Assembly: GCA_029582265.1 (NCBI GenBank) | Contig: CM055834.1 | Coordinates: 2,790,001-2,854,000, forward strand | Source: Zoroaster sp. YZ-2022 | Lineage: Eukaryota; Echinodermata; Asteroidea; Forcipulatida; Zoroasteridae | DNA: 64,000 nucleotides | Direction: 5' to 3' | Part shown: one piece after another, positions 1 to 11,173 of the stretch | Layout of the letters: each line of letters starts with the position of its first letter | Numbering within the stretch: position 1 is the first letter of the stretch | The notes under the pieces: generated by a model | The model's database searches: none | What the model was told of the DNA's origin: nothing | Seen by the model: the letters and a program-made list of their open reading frames with translations, nothing else | Translations under genes and position numbers: made by a program

Positions 1-1
1 A

Positions 2-559
2 ATGGATCAGGGAGAGCATACTGAAGACATAGTTCAAAATGAGCCAGCAGAAATTAGTGACCCTAGTCCACAACCACACCCTGTGCATGTGTATCCAGCT
101 CCAGCTTCAATAAGCCCAAGCAGACAAACATCTGCCAAACATCCAGCTGTAGGTAATATGCGTGTTGAAATCTCCCAGCCAGACAGCAGTCAGATTGCTG
201 AAGATCGTCCTCCAAGCACACTCAGCTCTGAGGGATCAGTTCACACAAGTGTATCTGCTACACCCAATCAACATAAGAATGTTGCCCATCAGCCCAAGGA
301 GGCCAGAGGCCAAACTGTGCTTAGTCCAGTTGCAAAGAAAGAAACATTAGCTGAACAAAAGTGTACAGACTGCTTGTTGAAGACTTCAAGCAATTTGAAA
401 TGTAGCCACTGTGGAATAGTTTTCCTGGACATGGTCATGCATACTATCCACATGGGATGGCATGGGCGCAATGATCCTTTTGAATGTCATTCTTGTGGCC
501 GTAATTGTGGAGATAAGTATGGTTTCATTACTCACATATTTAGAGAACCACACAATTAA
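2..559 (+). CDS. Ikaros-family (IKZF) transcription factor, C-terminal exon
   Basis: This frame is open to the left edge and ends at TAA 557-559, so it is the 3' coding exon of a larger gene and the apparent start codon is probably internal. The C-terminus carries two C2H2 fingers, CSHC...H...H from residue ~134 and CHSC...H...H from ~162, with the core FLDMVMHTIHMGWHG and DPFEC. That is the layout of the Ikaros dimerisation finger pair. An additional CxxC lies at residues ~121-124. The preceding ~115 residues are low-complexity, rich in Pro, Ser and Gln, as in Ikaros linkers. Ikaros proteins are nuclear DNA-binding regulators whose N-terminal fingers bind DNA and whose last two fingers mediate homo- or heterodimers. 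The DNA-binding fingers must lie upstream of this window. The family call is strong; the paralogue cannot be named. Confidence 0.85.
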   Translation: MDQGEHTEDIVQNEPAEISDPSPQPHPVHVYPAPASISPSRQTSAKHPAVGNMRVEISQPDSSQIAEDRPPSTLSSEGSVHTSVSATPNQHKNVAHQPKEARGQTVLSPVAKKETLAEQKCTDCLLKTSSNLKCSHCGIVFLDMVMHTIHMGWHGRNDPFECHSCGRNCGDKYGFITHIFREPHN

Positions 560-1880
560 TGACATCCAAATAAATGAGTCGTAATTACTGGCTTTATTAC
601 CGTGCCCTCTTTTCCTTTTTCATTTACAAATATATATATCGTAAAGAAAATTCCACACAGCGCAGACAGGATACATGCATTTCTCTACAAAATGGAGATG
701 CTAGTGACTTTTGTCATGAAACTGAAGGGATGAACTAAGGTAATAAGGTCAAAGGTCAAGTCGCCATGGTGTCGAATAGAAAAACAGTTTTTGGATTATA
801 ATTTTTTGTTCCAAGTGAATTTTTTTATCATGAAACTTGGATGAAAGATTGACCTTACAGTAAATTGAAGTAACAGGTTGGTATTGGTTTTGTGGGTCAA
901 ACGTCAAGGTGAACCTGGGGAACAGTAGATAAACTGTTTCCGGATGGTAACTCGTACCAAAAAAAATGTTGGGTTGTATTGGTTTTGGGTTCAAAAATCA
1001 TATCTAATATACAATGTGACCAGACACATCACATGTTTACAAAAAGCCAGGCTCAAAATGTACACTGGTCTATGACAAGAAACCATAAAATCTGATATTT
1101 GAGATGTTAGCAGAAAAATTTGTTATTTTCTTTATTTTTAATGAGGCATTACATTACATCTGAAATCTTAAAAAATTCTTGATATGTGGAGAAGTACAAC
1201 ATGTACAAACTCTGCATACAAATACACACAATTTTTCCCGCCGGGAAATCATCCTGGTACAAGTCACATGGTCTATAAAGATGGTTTTTCTAAGGATTAC
1301 TTTTATCTCTCTTTATCTCGGTTCACCTAGATGAATTAAAGTGTACAACTTTGCTACACGTTTGATAATCACACAATTACAAAATTAATATTAATTAAAA
1401 TCACAAAAAGTGAAATTATTGCCAATACTTTTAAAGTTTTATTTAAAGCCAGTATACACTTTTGGTGAAATGTCTGTAAATGCAACCATAAATCAATATT
1501 TTAAAATAAAAAAACCAACCAGTGAAAGTTAATTTCTTTGTGTATTTGTGTTTTTAAAAAGAAAAAAGTGAAACATTTATTTGTATTAATTCCAATGTAG
1601 TTTTTCAGTCCTCATGTATTTCGAGACCATCAATAGTGTATTTGGATTCAAGACTAAATTCAGCACAGTCCAAAAATTCAAATGAAAAAGAACGTTTCAT
1701 ATTTTCTCCCAAATGTGTGGACTGATTTAGCTAAAACTTTTGTTGAATGTATATCTTGATTTAAAGAAAGTAAAGATACATGTATGTTTAGAACCAGTTT
1801 TGCCTGAATTACCCGTACTGTATATTACCTTTAAATCATCAACTCTTTTGCATTTATTTCCCCTTTCAAACAGTAAGTAA
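560..1880. other. non-coding; probable 3' UTR then intergenic DNA
   Basis: AT-rich sequence follows the Ikaros stop codon. AATAAA at 569-574 is only ten bases past the stop, so a longer 3' UTR is more likely. No credible coding region was seen on either strand. Confidence 0.4.
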
Positions 1881-2227
1881 GTCTCTGGTTTCTGGTCTCC
1901 ACGTGCATCACCTCAGACCCATGCATCAACATTTTTAATTTTTAATTTTTTTTGTGCTATGAAATGATGTTCAATTACAGCAAAAATTGCCGGATCGATT
2001 GGAATTCTGCCGACCTTTTCACATAGGGGTATGAACGTTTGCCCGATTTGTGAGGCCTGTTTTAGCCACCATACTTTGTATATGGGAAATTTGGTCCCCG
2101 CGTATACAATGTATCACGTAAATTTCTCTGTTGGCAAAAAAAAAAGATGGCCGAAAAAAAAGTGCATCACCACACCGATTTTGAAGCCGACTGATGACCA
2201 GAAACCGGAGACCTTTTTTTTTGGCCT
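1881..2227. repeat. MITE with GGTTTCTGGTC inverted ends
   Basis: GGTTTCTGGTCTCC at 1887-1900 is matched in inverse by GACCAGAAACCGGAGACC at ~2196-2213, followed by T-rich sequence and GGCC. The sequence at ~2140-2227 is the reverse complement of the left part of the element at 12356-12546, showing a dispersed family. No coding capacity was seen. Confidence 0.55.
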
Positions 2228-2834
2228 AATATACATAAAATTTTTAAATAAAGATACATTGTACACTGTATTACCAACTTGTCATAACATTTCTTCAAGG
2301 TACATGTAGTGACATTAGAAGCCACTAAGTTAATTTGCACTTACATGTATTGTAATTTCACAGTACATGTATACTGAAATCTTACTGGTTTGTGGTGATG
2401 ACAAATGATTCCTTCAATATGATTCTGTCTAGTGCTCTAATTAATTATAATGTAGAATAATCGAAATGTTAAAAATAATTTCAGTCCTGGTCAGGACCCC
2501 ACAAACATGCCTTGTACATATATGTAGATGTAATTGGTCTGGAACTGTGAAAACATTTGCACAATTTAAAAAAAAAAATGTAAATCTCTCTCATTGAATT
2601 GTACATTTCACAGGTTTATTGTTCATATTTCATGATTGTTGTAAAATTAATCTTTAAAAGAAATATTAAAAATATTCAGTTCACTTAGTTGATAATTCAG
2701 TTATATCTAGTTGTAATATGAATATACATGTACATGTATGTATTGTATTAATGTTTTACATTTATTGGGAGAATTCACTTATTGTTTGCATATGGGAGTA
2801 CTGTATTTGTACTATAAAATAGGAATTAATTTAC

Positions 2835-3044
2835 TTAAAGGGTCAATATCTTCACAATCAAAGCCGACTTTCAACAGGGCATGGAATCGGTGTCCTAGTT
2901 TAAGACTGAAATTACTTGCTTATTTATGCAGCAGCAATGCTAATATGACCATATCATGTGGGGTATTATTTTCAGTCACTGAGTCAATCTAAACTAGCAC
3001 TGCGATTCCATGCCCTGTTGATTATGACGATACTGCCCCTTTAA
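2835..3044. repeat. piggyBac-type MITE with TTAA ends (full copy)
   Basis: The element is bounded by TTAA on both sides. Its left arm begins AGGGTCAATATCTTCACAAT and continues through ACAGGGCATGGAATCGGTG. The right arm holds the reverse complement, GATTCCATGCCCTGTTGAT through ACGATACTGCCCCT. The core includes TTATTTATGCAGCAGCAATG. The same family recurs at 5388-5569, 16245-16378, 35864-35986 and 41979-42208. TTAA target sites and imperfect terminal inverted repeats are typical of non-autonomous piggyBac elements. Confidence 0.65.
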
Positions 3045-5387
3045 ACATTATGCACAACTCCATGTTGACATCACTTTTCTACCTTTTAATTGTTGGTGTT
3101 TAAATACTCTTTTTGGCATTTTTGGGGTCTACATGGTCTATATGCTAATGATATTTGCATATTCAAGAAAAATTAAGTTATGTCACAGCAGGATCAGGTG
3201 CAATATCATGGTTGATTGGGGTAAACCACAATTTTCTTGGGCAAGGATTTTGTTTAAGATTTTGTGCACTTTCTGTGCTGCTGTGACACTTAGTTCCTGT
3301 TGTGTTCTCACAAAACTCTGCCCTTGTGTGTCAAGAGTAAGCATGAATCTTTTACAAATTTAAACGGTATACACAATCTTCACTTTTATGTCAAAATAGA
3401 TTTCCCATTTTTGTTTAAAGTGTACAAAAGCATAGATATTTTGTTAAAATATGTCCCATTAGGTAATCAGTTTCCCTTGGAAGTGAATATTTACATGTAC
3501 GTGGAGCAACACAGCAGTTACCTTTGAACTAGTTTACCAGTCTCTCTCTTGTTTTAATATTTCATATTGTATTAAATGTTGTTAATTTTGTTCTTTATCA
3601 TCAATTTACACTAGATAAGAAGAAAACTAAAATCCAAATCTTTAGATGAAGTTCAGCATTCTTATACATGTACATTGTACTGTACATGGTTTTTGAGAAT
3701 GTTTTATACTTAAGCTAGTAAGTTGACAGCCTCAAGTAAACTTTAAAAGAAAAAAATGCAATTCTGGTCTCACTTTGGGGTGGCTTCAATGTTTTTTTTC
3801 TTCCATTTAAATTCAGGCTTAAGATGCATGTTACTTATCATAATGGTCTCCCCAATCCCACCCCGGTTTTAGCCACTCTCCTGTGGATCCAAACTGATGA
3901 TTACTCATATTTATGGAGTACTGTGCTAGTATGTACATTAGTATGTTAAAACCTTGATATTAACCTCTGTGTGCATTTTAAGTACAATAATTTATTCAAA
4001 TGATTGTTGATTATTAAGTAAAGTTGCAACCATTTGCAATACACATGGTCACTTATGTATGTGCCATGGTACCTTGTGATTTTCAAAGTTTGCATATGAC
4101 TTCACATTGGTGTGTAAGAGTAGTTTCCTTGAGCTTTTGAATATTAAAGATGCTTTTTCCATCCACATACACATACGCAGGGCGGAAAAGCTTTAGTTTT
4201 ATTTTTTGTATTTTTTAATTTGATGTTATTTCCCCTCTTAACCTTCTGTTTTGCAAAGATCAGAAAGGACACAGGCGTAGCCAAGGTGGGTGGGGGAGGG
4301 GGATCATGGTCATCCTGTTGCCGATCACAACAAAGGTGCAAATAATAATGATAAGCTGACATGCCACCTCAAAATCTTGAAACGCGAAGCGCAGCATCCA
4401 TCTGTAATACGTGTATATTTTGTCGGCGTTGCGTCACGTTTCCACAGGCACACTTGAAGAACTTCACGGTTGTGCGGGTTTGCAGCCATTTGCATATTAA
4501 ATGAGCACCTACAAACGATGTAAACAAACCCGCTCTTAAGTGATATTTCCTAATAAAAGTCTTTTTATTAAATGAGCTTGCGCAACTGCAGGATGAATTC
4601 ATAATATAAAGCATCACAGTATACTCTTCCTCAAATACATTTATACAATATTTAATGTTCAAAACAACGACAAAAAGTGAGTTAAATACAAAGCTACGTT
4701 CCGACGATCGACGTCATATGAATATTGGGTATTTTGTCAAAATTGTGAACTTAACTTCATAAAACGTTGAGGTGTTTATTGTTTTTGTCTGTAAGGCCAG
4801 GTCGCCTAGGTTTGGACTTAATTTGACCCAAAAAAAATTGTTAAAAAAGTAGTTGGTGGCCTTGCATTTCGACCATTCCATGGTCTTTCGCAAATGAGAA
4901 GTTGTCAATTTGAGAATGACCCCACACTGGTAATTGTCGCAATTCTACTACAGGTTATTTCGGTTTATAAGCGGTGTGTAAATTTATTACAAGTTCAGCT
5001 TATTTTGTTTACTTAAATGTTTTCATTTGGTATATCAGTTTATTAATACAATAACAAAAAACACGTAGGAATATTAAAAATAAAATAAATGTACACACAC
5101 ACAGCTTTGTTTATGGTGTAAACCGAGGACCTCCCATTGTTCCGCTCTATTGTGATATCAACCTGTTCTCCATTGTGATAGCAACCTAGGACGTATGGTC
5201 CCTTTTGGTTTGAATGCGTACACAAACTTCAATATTCACCCAAAGTTGTCGGCGCAGATTGCACGGGCGTAAATCCGGGGGGGGGGATATAATGTATACC
5301 CCACTTTATAGCCCAGGTATGGTCCATTGGATCCCCTCCCCCCCCCCCCCCCAAAAAAACCCCCACAAACAAACAAACAAAAAATCG
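3045..5387. other. no gene seen
   Basis: AT-rich intergenic sequence with scattered ACATGTACAT motifs, a G-rich patch near 4286-4304, and a homopolymeric C tract followed by A/C-rich simple sequence at 5334-5383. No reading frame has recognisable protein character. Confidence 0.4.
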
Positions 5388-5569
5388 GAGTGCTAGTTTT
5401 AGATTAACTCAGTGACTGAAAATAATACCCCACACGATAAGTTCATATTACCGTTGCTGCTGAATAAATGAGCCAGTAATTTTCAGTCGCTGTGTTCATC
5501 TTAAACTTGGACACCGATTCCATGGCCTGTTGAAAGTCTGCTCTGATCGTGACGATATTACCCCTTTAA
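5388..5569. repeat. piggyBac-type MITE, left-truncated
   Basis: Matches the right two-thirds of the TTAA family: AGTGACTGAAAATAATACC, the GCTGCTGAATAAATGAGCC core, CCGATTCCATGGCCTGTTG and the terminus GTGACGATATTACCCCTTTAA. The left arm is replaced by simple sequence. Confidence 0.6.
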
Positions 5570-5828
5570 AAAAAAATATTAAAAAAAAGAATGACAGAAA
5601 TTATCACATATTTGTGAGAAAACTCTTTTTAAAATATCGTATAAATTCAACGAATTTGTGTCCATCCCTTCATGTTTTTCGCGCGCGCCTCTTGACTGTT
5701 TCCTATGAGTTTTGTATTTATAAAGGATAGTATCTTATTGTATTTGTTTAGCCCAAATATTAGATGGTTGTGCGTCATTCCATAATCCATTTAGCGTACG
5801 CGCGTGTAGCGACAAAACGGCTGCGCAT

Positions 5829-6284
5829 GTGCCGGCCATACGCGTAAAAAAATCCACTCAGCTTGGGCGCGTTTTCGCGACCCTAACCAGAAACTTGTTT
5901 CTGACGTCATTATACTTGACCAGAAACAAGATGGCACAGCTACGCGAAAACGCGAACATTTGCGACGTGTTCAATCATCAACGTTTCTCAAAATATACGG
6001 ATGACGTAGTGAGCCTTGAGCCTGGAAGTGTAGAGCGAAGAATTGTGAACGACTTCCACTCTCCACCCCCAGTCTGACGTCAGGTTGTGAAGCCTTCTAC
6101 ATCCCCTCGCTCGTCCATCGTCAGCCTAGCGAATAGGCCAACCAAGGAGACGAAAGATGCAGGTGTACAGACCGACCCGACAAAGAGCCAACGAATGGTG
6201 GAGCGCACCATCAAGGAGATCCTGGATAGTGACGGGAAGGTAGCACTTCGACTGGTCCAGGAGCGTTTCCTGTCTACCGCGTAG
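5829..6284 (+). pseudogene. unrecognised reading frame interrupted by one TGA
   Basis: One frame runs from ATG 5829 to the TAG at 6282-6284 with a single internal stop, TGA at 6075-6077. An internal ATG at 5931 in the context ACAAGATGGCAC is the likelier start and gives about 117 codons including the interruption. The product would be basic and polar, with a Ser/Pro stretch and a C-terminal helical segment (MVERTIKEILDSDGKVALRL). I recognise no family. A Ty3/gypsy-like LTR begins 394 bp downstream, so this could be retroelement sequence or a decayed cellular exon. Read-through or selenocysteine is not supported by anything visible. Confidence 0.3.
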
Positions 6285-6329
6285 CTACCGGATGGTTCGT
6301 TCGCGTATTTTTGTTTCATGTTAAGGTTA

Positions 6330-6677
6330 ATCACAAAGCACGTTTTTATTTAACCAAAAGTTGAGGACCAGAGGCTTTGTGGATTAAGAAATTTTGATTA
6401 AAAGTTGCTAAGACGTCATTTTCCATAATATGTGAGACATTACTTAAAAAGAGTTTTGAAGTTCTAACAAGTTTCTTGCCAGTTAATTGACTTCTTGCCA
6501 ACATTTTGTTGTCTCATGAAGTAATTTTCTTAAAGAGTTTTAAAATGATTAGTGTCTGAATTCATAAGATATTCGGATGTTTGTAAAGTGAGGGTGTGCA
6601 CGAGTCCCGTCAGAGATTATTATTATTATTTTTTTGATTGCCGATGTGAGGACACATTCCCTTAAAGGAGGGGGTAG
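6330..6677 (+). other. region upstream of LTR, with polypurine tract
   Basis: Non-coding AT-rich sequence ending in AAAGGAGGGGGTAG at 6664-6676, immediately before the LTR start. The position and composition fit the plus-strand priming polypurine tract of an LTR retrotransposon. No integrase or other pol sequence was found upstream, so the internal region is deleted or very short. Confidence 0.4.
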
Positions 6678-7050
6678 TGTAGCGAGCACGGGCCGGTCAT
6701 GCACCGGTCACGTGATCGCTGCGTGATTGCATGCTGCGTAACCACTTGCCAAGCATGTGGCGCGGGCAGGCATCAAGTCAGCAGTCTGTGCCTGGGCGTC
6801 GAGGTGTAAAGTTAAAAAATAGCCTAAAAATCCTACTGCCTCGTGTGCACACCACTACTACTACGGAGACATGTAAGTGAGAGTAAATGAATAAATCAAG
6901 AAGCAAATAAGAGAATCAATAACAGTTGGTATGTGTCCGATTTACTTGCTCGGTTGTCTTTCGGCGTCCGTGTGGTTTGTCTGTTTATCTTCCCGAAATT
7001 AGTCCAGCCCTATTTAGAAAGTACTTAGACCGCGACGCGGGCTCGTTACA
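6678..7050 (+). mobile_element. LTR of a Ty3/gypsy-like retrotransposon
   Basis: The segment begins TGTAGCGAGC and ends GCTCGTTACA, which are inverted repeats with one mismatch and carry the canonical TG...CA termini. It is 373 bp long and is preceded directly by a purine tract. No matching 5' LTR and no flanking 4-6 bp duplication is visible, so it is a 3' LTR of a truncated element. Placement in Ty3/gypsy is an inference from termini and polypurine tract only. Confidence 0.6.
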
Positions 7051-7150
7051 ATATATTGTGTGGGCAATGTGGATGCTACAAGTTGTTTTTAATACAGAGG
7101 TGGGTAATTATTACAGAAGTCCATATTTATTACACATTTATCCCATAATA

Positions 7151-7620
7151 CAAGTTATCTTCCCTCCCACATCACAAAAACTACTTTTTACACAAACTCC
7201 CAATATTATTATCCATGTGTACACAATGCCAAAATGCAAGTTGTCTTCCCTCCCCATCACAAAACATACTTTTTACACAAACTCCCAATATTATTATCCA
7301 TGTGTACACATGTATGTCAAAATACAAGTTGCCTTCCCTCCCCATCACAAAAAATACTTTTTACACAAACTCCCAATATTGTTATCCATGTGTACACATG
7401 TATGCCAAAATACAAGTTGTCTTCCGTCCCCCATCACAAAAAATACTTTTTACACAAACTCCCAAGATATTAGGCCTATTATCCATGTGTACACATGTAT
7501 GCCAAAATACAAGTTGCCTTCCCTCCCCATCACAAAAAATACCTTTTACACATTTACCAATATTAGTGTCCGTGTGTATTATACCAAAATCCAAGTTATC
7601 CCCCCCATCACAAACAATGA
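7151..7620. repeat. ~88-bp minisatellite, about 5.5 copies
   Basis: Units start with CAAGTTGTCTTCCCTCCCC at 7151, 7237, 7325, 7413, 7510 and 7591 and continue through ATACTTTTTACACAAACTCC and CATGTGTACACATGTATG. Unit lengths of 81-97 bp arise from small indels. Long open frames across this block are artefacts of the repeat. Confidence 0.85.
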
Positions 7621-7664
7621 TATTTGCATAAATGCAATTCATGTTGTTGTTGTTGTCGTATGCT

Positions 7665-7861
7665 TCATCTCCGAGCGAAGGTTTGCAGGTTGTCCGATAG
7701 CCACTCCTTGGCAGTGTCGTCGCAGGTGTGAAGGGCGGCGATTCCACCCTCAAGACGTGTTAGAGGGCAGTCTTCTACGACGTGGCTCATGGTCTGAGGC
7801 TCACCGCAGTCGCACAGTGGGGAACCGACGTAACCCCACTTGAAGAGGCTGTTTGACACTG
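7665..7861 (-). pseudogene. LINE reverse transcriptase C-terminal fragment
   Basis: The - strand encodes LFKWGYVGSPLCDCGEPQTM followed by a His-x8-Cys-Pro stretch and a Leu-rich end (about 64 residues). The CxCG...QTxxH...CP pattern is the zinc-knuckle tail found after the RT domain of many jockey/RTE-type non-LTR retrotransposons. Endonuclease and RT domains are absent, so this is a fragment. The start used by the open frame has no significance. Confidence 0.65.
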
Positions 7862-7910
7862 GCCAGAAAAATCTCTGTCAACCAAAAATAAAGTGTTTAC
7901 ATTAAATATC

Positions 7911-8230
7911 CTTTTTTATTTTTTTATTTTTATTTTTACGCAATTCGCCCCACACAAGGCCAATGGCCACTCCAAGGTGGGGCTATATACTAAGTCATTG
8001 AGTTGTTACAACGACTCCACACTGAAGAAACAAGCCCCTCGCACCGAAACAAGACAAGTTAATAACCAGCCTCTTCACGGTGCGAATAGGACTGGGAGGG
8101 GTAACTAGTCCAGAACAAGGCAGTTATTAAACTGCCTCTGCCCCTATAAGCAATTATGGTTAAGTGTCTTGCTCAAGGACACAAGTGTCACGGCCGGGAC
8201 CCGAACCCACATTCCGCTGTTAGCATTCCA
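7911..8230 (-). mobile_element. tRNA-derived SINE, body type 1, 5'-truncated
   Basis: The - strand reads the tRNA-like B box (GGGTTCGGGTCCCGG) at ~8193-8207, then TGTCCTTGAGCAAGACACTT, AACCATAATTGCTTATAGGG, CAGTCCTATTCGCACCGTG, GTGAGGGGCTTG and GCCCCACCTTGG, ending in an A/T-rich tail near 7911-7938. It lacks the A-box end. It forms an inverted pair with the copy at 8268-8588. Confidence 0.75.
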
Positions 8231-8267
8231 CAATATAACAACGCTTGAATTTAGATTATTCATGGAG

Positions 8268-8588
8268 TGTCATGGCCAAGCAGTCTACTTTACCGGACTC
8301 AAGTTCTAGTGTTAGCAGCAGAATGTGGGTTCGAATCCCGGTCATGACACTCATGTCCTTGAGCAAGACACTTAACCATAATTGCTTATAGGGGAAGTTT
8401 AACAACTGCCATGTTCTGGACTAATTACCCCTCCCAGTCCTATTCGCACCATGAAGAGGCTGGTTATTAACTTGTCTTGTTTCAGTGTGAGGGGCTGGTT
8501 CTTCAGTGTGGAGTTGTTGTCACAATTGAATGACTTAGTAGCCCCCACCTTGGAGTGACCATTGCATTGAAAAAAAAAAATAATAATA
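8268..8588 (+). mobile_element. tRNA-derived SINE, body type 1, full copy
   Basis: Starts TGTCATGGCCAAGCAGTC (A box), has the B box GGGTTCGAATCCCGG at ~8327-8341, and continues with CTTGAGCAAGACACTTAACC, the CAGTCCTATTCGCACCATG body, GTGAGGGGCTGG and an A-rich tail. The split A/B boxes act as an internal RNA polymerase III promoter in tRNA-derived SINEs. Mobilisation relies on LINE proteins. Confidence 0.8.
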
Positions 8589-8705
8589 TAGCTTTTCCCG
8601 GCCAATTTCGGAAAAAAAAAATCATTCAATTTGATACCCGGCTCATTCAATTTCATTTGAAAATAAATGCTCAGCTACATCAGCATTCAACAGTTAAAAA
8701 GAGTC

Positions 8706-8800
8706 ATTCAATTTCAACACATGAGCATTCACTCGACAAATAAGATAATTCAATATCAACACTTGAGCATTCACTCGACAAATAAGATCATTCAATTTCA
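8706..8800. repeat. 42-bp tandem repeat, 2.3 copies
   Basis: The unit ATTCAATTTCAACACATGAG plus CATTCACTCGACAAATAAGA is repeated at 8706 and 8748, with a partial third unit at 8790. It lies directly upstream of the transposase remnant. Confidence 0.75.
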
Positions 8801-8829
8801 AATGGTCGCTATAAGTTCATTCAATTTCG

Positions 8830-9463
8830 TCAAAGCCAGCAGCAACACTCTGGTTCATGCAGTACGGAGTTGTCGGCCACTGCGTGTTCATCGACGAAAC
8901 TGGCTACAACATAATTATGGACGAGACGCTCTTTTGGAAGAGCCCCTCGCGCCAGCGAGACGCGTGGTACGTACACGCACAACGCGGACGCAACTGCAAC
9001 GTAACATTTGCTGTTTCTGGGGAGATTGGTCTTGTACACCACCGAATAGCCTTTGAGATCGTTACGAGAGAAAGATTTGAAGAGTTTCTGGCTGACACAG
9101 CTCGTGAGTGCGAAAATATGTTCCCTGCAGAGATGAGCCAATCTTTCTTGTGTACGACAATGCCAGACCCCATGTACGCGCCCAGCTCCCAGCAGGAATC
9201 AACCAGCAGATCCAGTTGAAGCGTCTACCACCCTACTCACCATTCCTGAACATGACAGAAATGGCCCATTCGTTATTCGAAGCTGGTGTCAAAAGAGATT
9301 TGGCCCTCCCAGAATGGCAGCTATGAGTAGGGGACAGGGACGCAGCACATGAAGCAGGAGTGAATCTTCAACAGTGGAGGGGTGATCTCATTCAAGAAGT
9401 GGCTCAACAGAATGTAGGACAAATAACTCATGAAAAGTGCGTGAGATGGTACAACAACAGCTA
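8830..9463 (+). pseudogene. DDE_3 (IS630/Tc1-mariner type) transposase, N-truncated, frameshifted
   Basis: Frame 1 (8857-9219) carries the first catalytic block FIDETGYN. A second frame (9108-9326) carries VYDNARPH and LPPYSPFLNMTEMAHS, the second Asp and the terminal Glu blocks. A third segment to ~9461 reads like the C-terminal helix (NVGQITHEKCVRWY). The frame changes near 9110-9140 and again after ~9320, so no intact protein can be made. The helix-turn-helix DNA-binding N-terminus is missing. The catalytic D, D and E positions are all still recognisable, so the decay is through indels rather than active-site change. No terminal inverted repeats were identified. Confidence 0.8.
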
Positions 9464-9469
9464 AACTTA

Positions 9470-10673
9470 CATGCCTAGATGCCTAGCACGTCAAAACATT
9501 GAAGGTTAAAGAAACCAGTTTCAGATAAACGTAGAATTATAGACGAAATAAACAGAAAAAGAAAAGGACCTGTGAAAAAAATCCACAGGGAAACAACAAC
9601 AATATTTAATTTTTATAACGATGCCCCCTTATAATTATAAGCTTTTGTTTATAAAAAAAATTCATTTGTTAATTTGTAATTTGACATGGTCTGAACATAA
9701 ACGAATAAAGAAGACGACCAAAAAATAAGTAAAGACCAATGTAAGCAGTAACAAGGCAAGAGCAAATAATTGTGTTAATTTCATACTTATTGGCCATAAG
9801 TTTTTTAACTTTATTTAACTGCCTTTTAGACACAATATTTAAAGTTTAGTCATGGGGTAACAAACGCAAAAGGAACAATTATTGCAATTAAGACAAACAA
9901 CAAGAACTAGAGCTTAAGTGTTTGTTAGAACAAACACACGGTGTTCGAGTCTTCTTCCGGTTCAATCAAATTATCATCGATGATGTCAATATCATACTGT
10001 GCAAGGGTTTATCATCTTTTATAATAACAATATCAATTTTGCGTTAGAATGTGTTGAATTTGAACTTCCTGTTTGGACAGGAAGTAAAGGTCTGATAGGT
10101 GGTTTGAAGGTCATATGACCTCCTCATGATTATGAAAAAATAACAAATTTGTCAACTTATACATTAAATTGAAGCTATGAGATATGACCTTTTAAAATTT
10201 GTAAAAATCGTTACTTCGTGTGCCACTAATTGGACAATTGGCAAGCATTTATGGTAACTCATTTCACAAGAATTACAAGCTATTAATGTAAGGAATTCAA
10301 TTGTGTTTTTTGTTTTCTAATAGGTCATTTAGTTCTTGAGATATTGGCTGTTGAACTTGGAAATGTTGTGAGATTTAAGCAGTAAATTAGAAATTAACAA
10401 GTGTGACTTGGAACACAATGTTTTTTATTTTAAATATTGACACTAGCCCAACACATGCTTTTCAAAAACCATGCTAGATGATAAATCAACATTAAAAATC
10501 ACTCATATGAAAATAGTTTGCCAGGGTTGTAGGTAGCCAGATCAACCTATTCAACGTTATTATGGGCATAAAGTCGCAAAGATAGGAAGGGGACTACATG
10601 TATAGTAACTGGATTAAACTTGGCTGCAAATTCAAAGAGCAGGAAGTGTGGGTTAAATTGTTTGGGGGAGTTT
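9470..10673. other. no gene; Helitron-like 5'-type hairpin at 9904-9948
   Basis: AT-rich non-coding sequence. At 9904 begins GAACTAGAGCTTAAGTG with the hairpin GTGTTTGTTAGAACAAACAC (9918-9937), then a GTGTTCG motif; the same block occurs at 41064-41110. Sequence after it (GGAAGTAAAGGTC near 10080) resembles the body of the repeat at 41108-41620. The right side is lost in the assembly gap. Confidence 0.5.
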
Positions 10674-11173
10674 NNNNNNNNNNNNNNNNNNNNNNNNNNN
10701 NNNNNNNNNNNNNNNNNNNNNNNNNNNNNNNNNNNNNNNNNNNNNNNNNNNNNNNNNNNNNNNNNNNNNNNNNNNNNNNNNNNNNNNNNNNNNNNNNNNN
10801 NNNNNNNNNNNNNNNNNNNNNNNNNNNNNNNNNNNNNNNNNNNNNNNNNNNNNNNNNNNNNNNNNNNNNNNNNNNNNNNNNNNNNNNNNNNNNNNNNNNN
10901 NNNNNNNNNNNNNNNNNNNNNNNNNNNNNNNNNNNNNNNNNNNNNNNNNNNNNNNNNNNNNNNNNNNNNNNNNNNNNNNNNNNNNNNNNNNNNNNNNNNN
11001 NNNNNNNNNNNNNNNNNNNNNNNNNNNNNNNNNNNNNNNNNNNNNNNNNNNNNNNNNNNNNNNNNNNNNNNNNNNNNNNNNNNNNNNNNNNNNNNNNNNN
11101 NNNNNNNNNNNNNNNNNNNNNNNNNNNNNNNNNNNNNNNNNNNNNNNNNNNNNNNNNNNNNNNNNNNNNNNNN
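10674..11173. other. assembly gap (500 N)
   Basis: Exactly 500 unspecified bases, a conventional placeholder length. Open frames drawn across it are meaningless. Confidence 0.99.

Noticed and set aside
569..574. AATAAA as the Ikaros poly(A) signal
   Set aside because: Only ten bases after the stop codon, which is unusually close; retained only as a note.
6075..6077. TGA as a selenocysteine codon
   Set aside because: No recognised selenoprotein family, no Cys-rich redox context and no evident SECIS-like structure downstream; a simple nonsense mutation is more likely.
6926..7843. 305-codon + strand frame
   Set aside because: It runs through an LTR end, an 88-bp minisatellite and antisense LINE sequence; peptide repeats simply mirror the DNA repeat, which is open in several frames.
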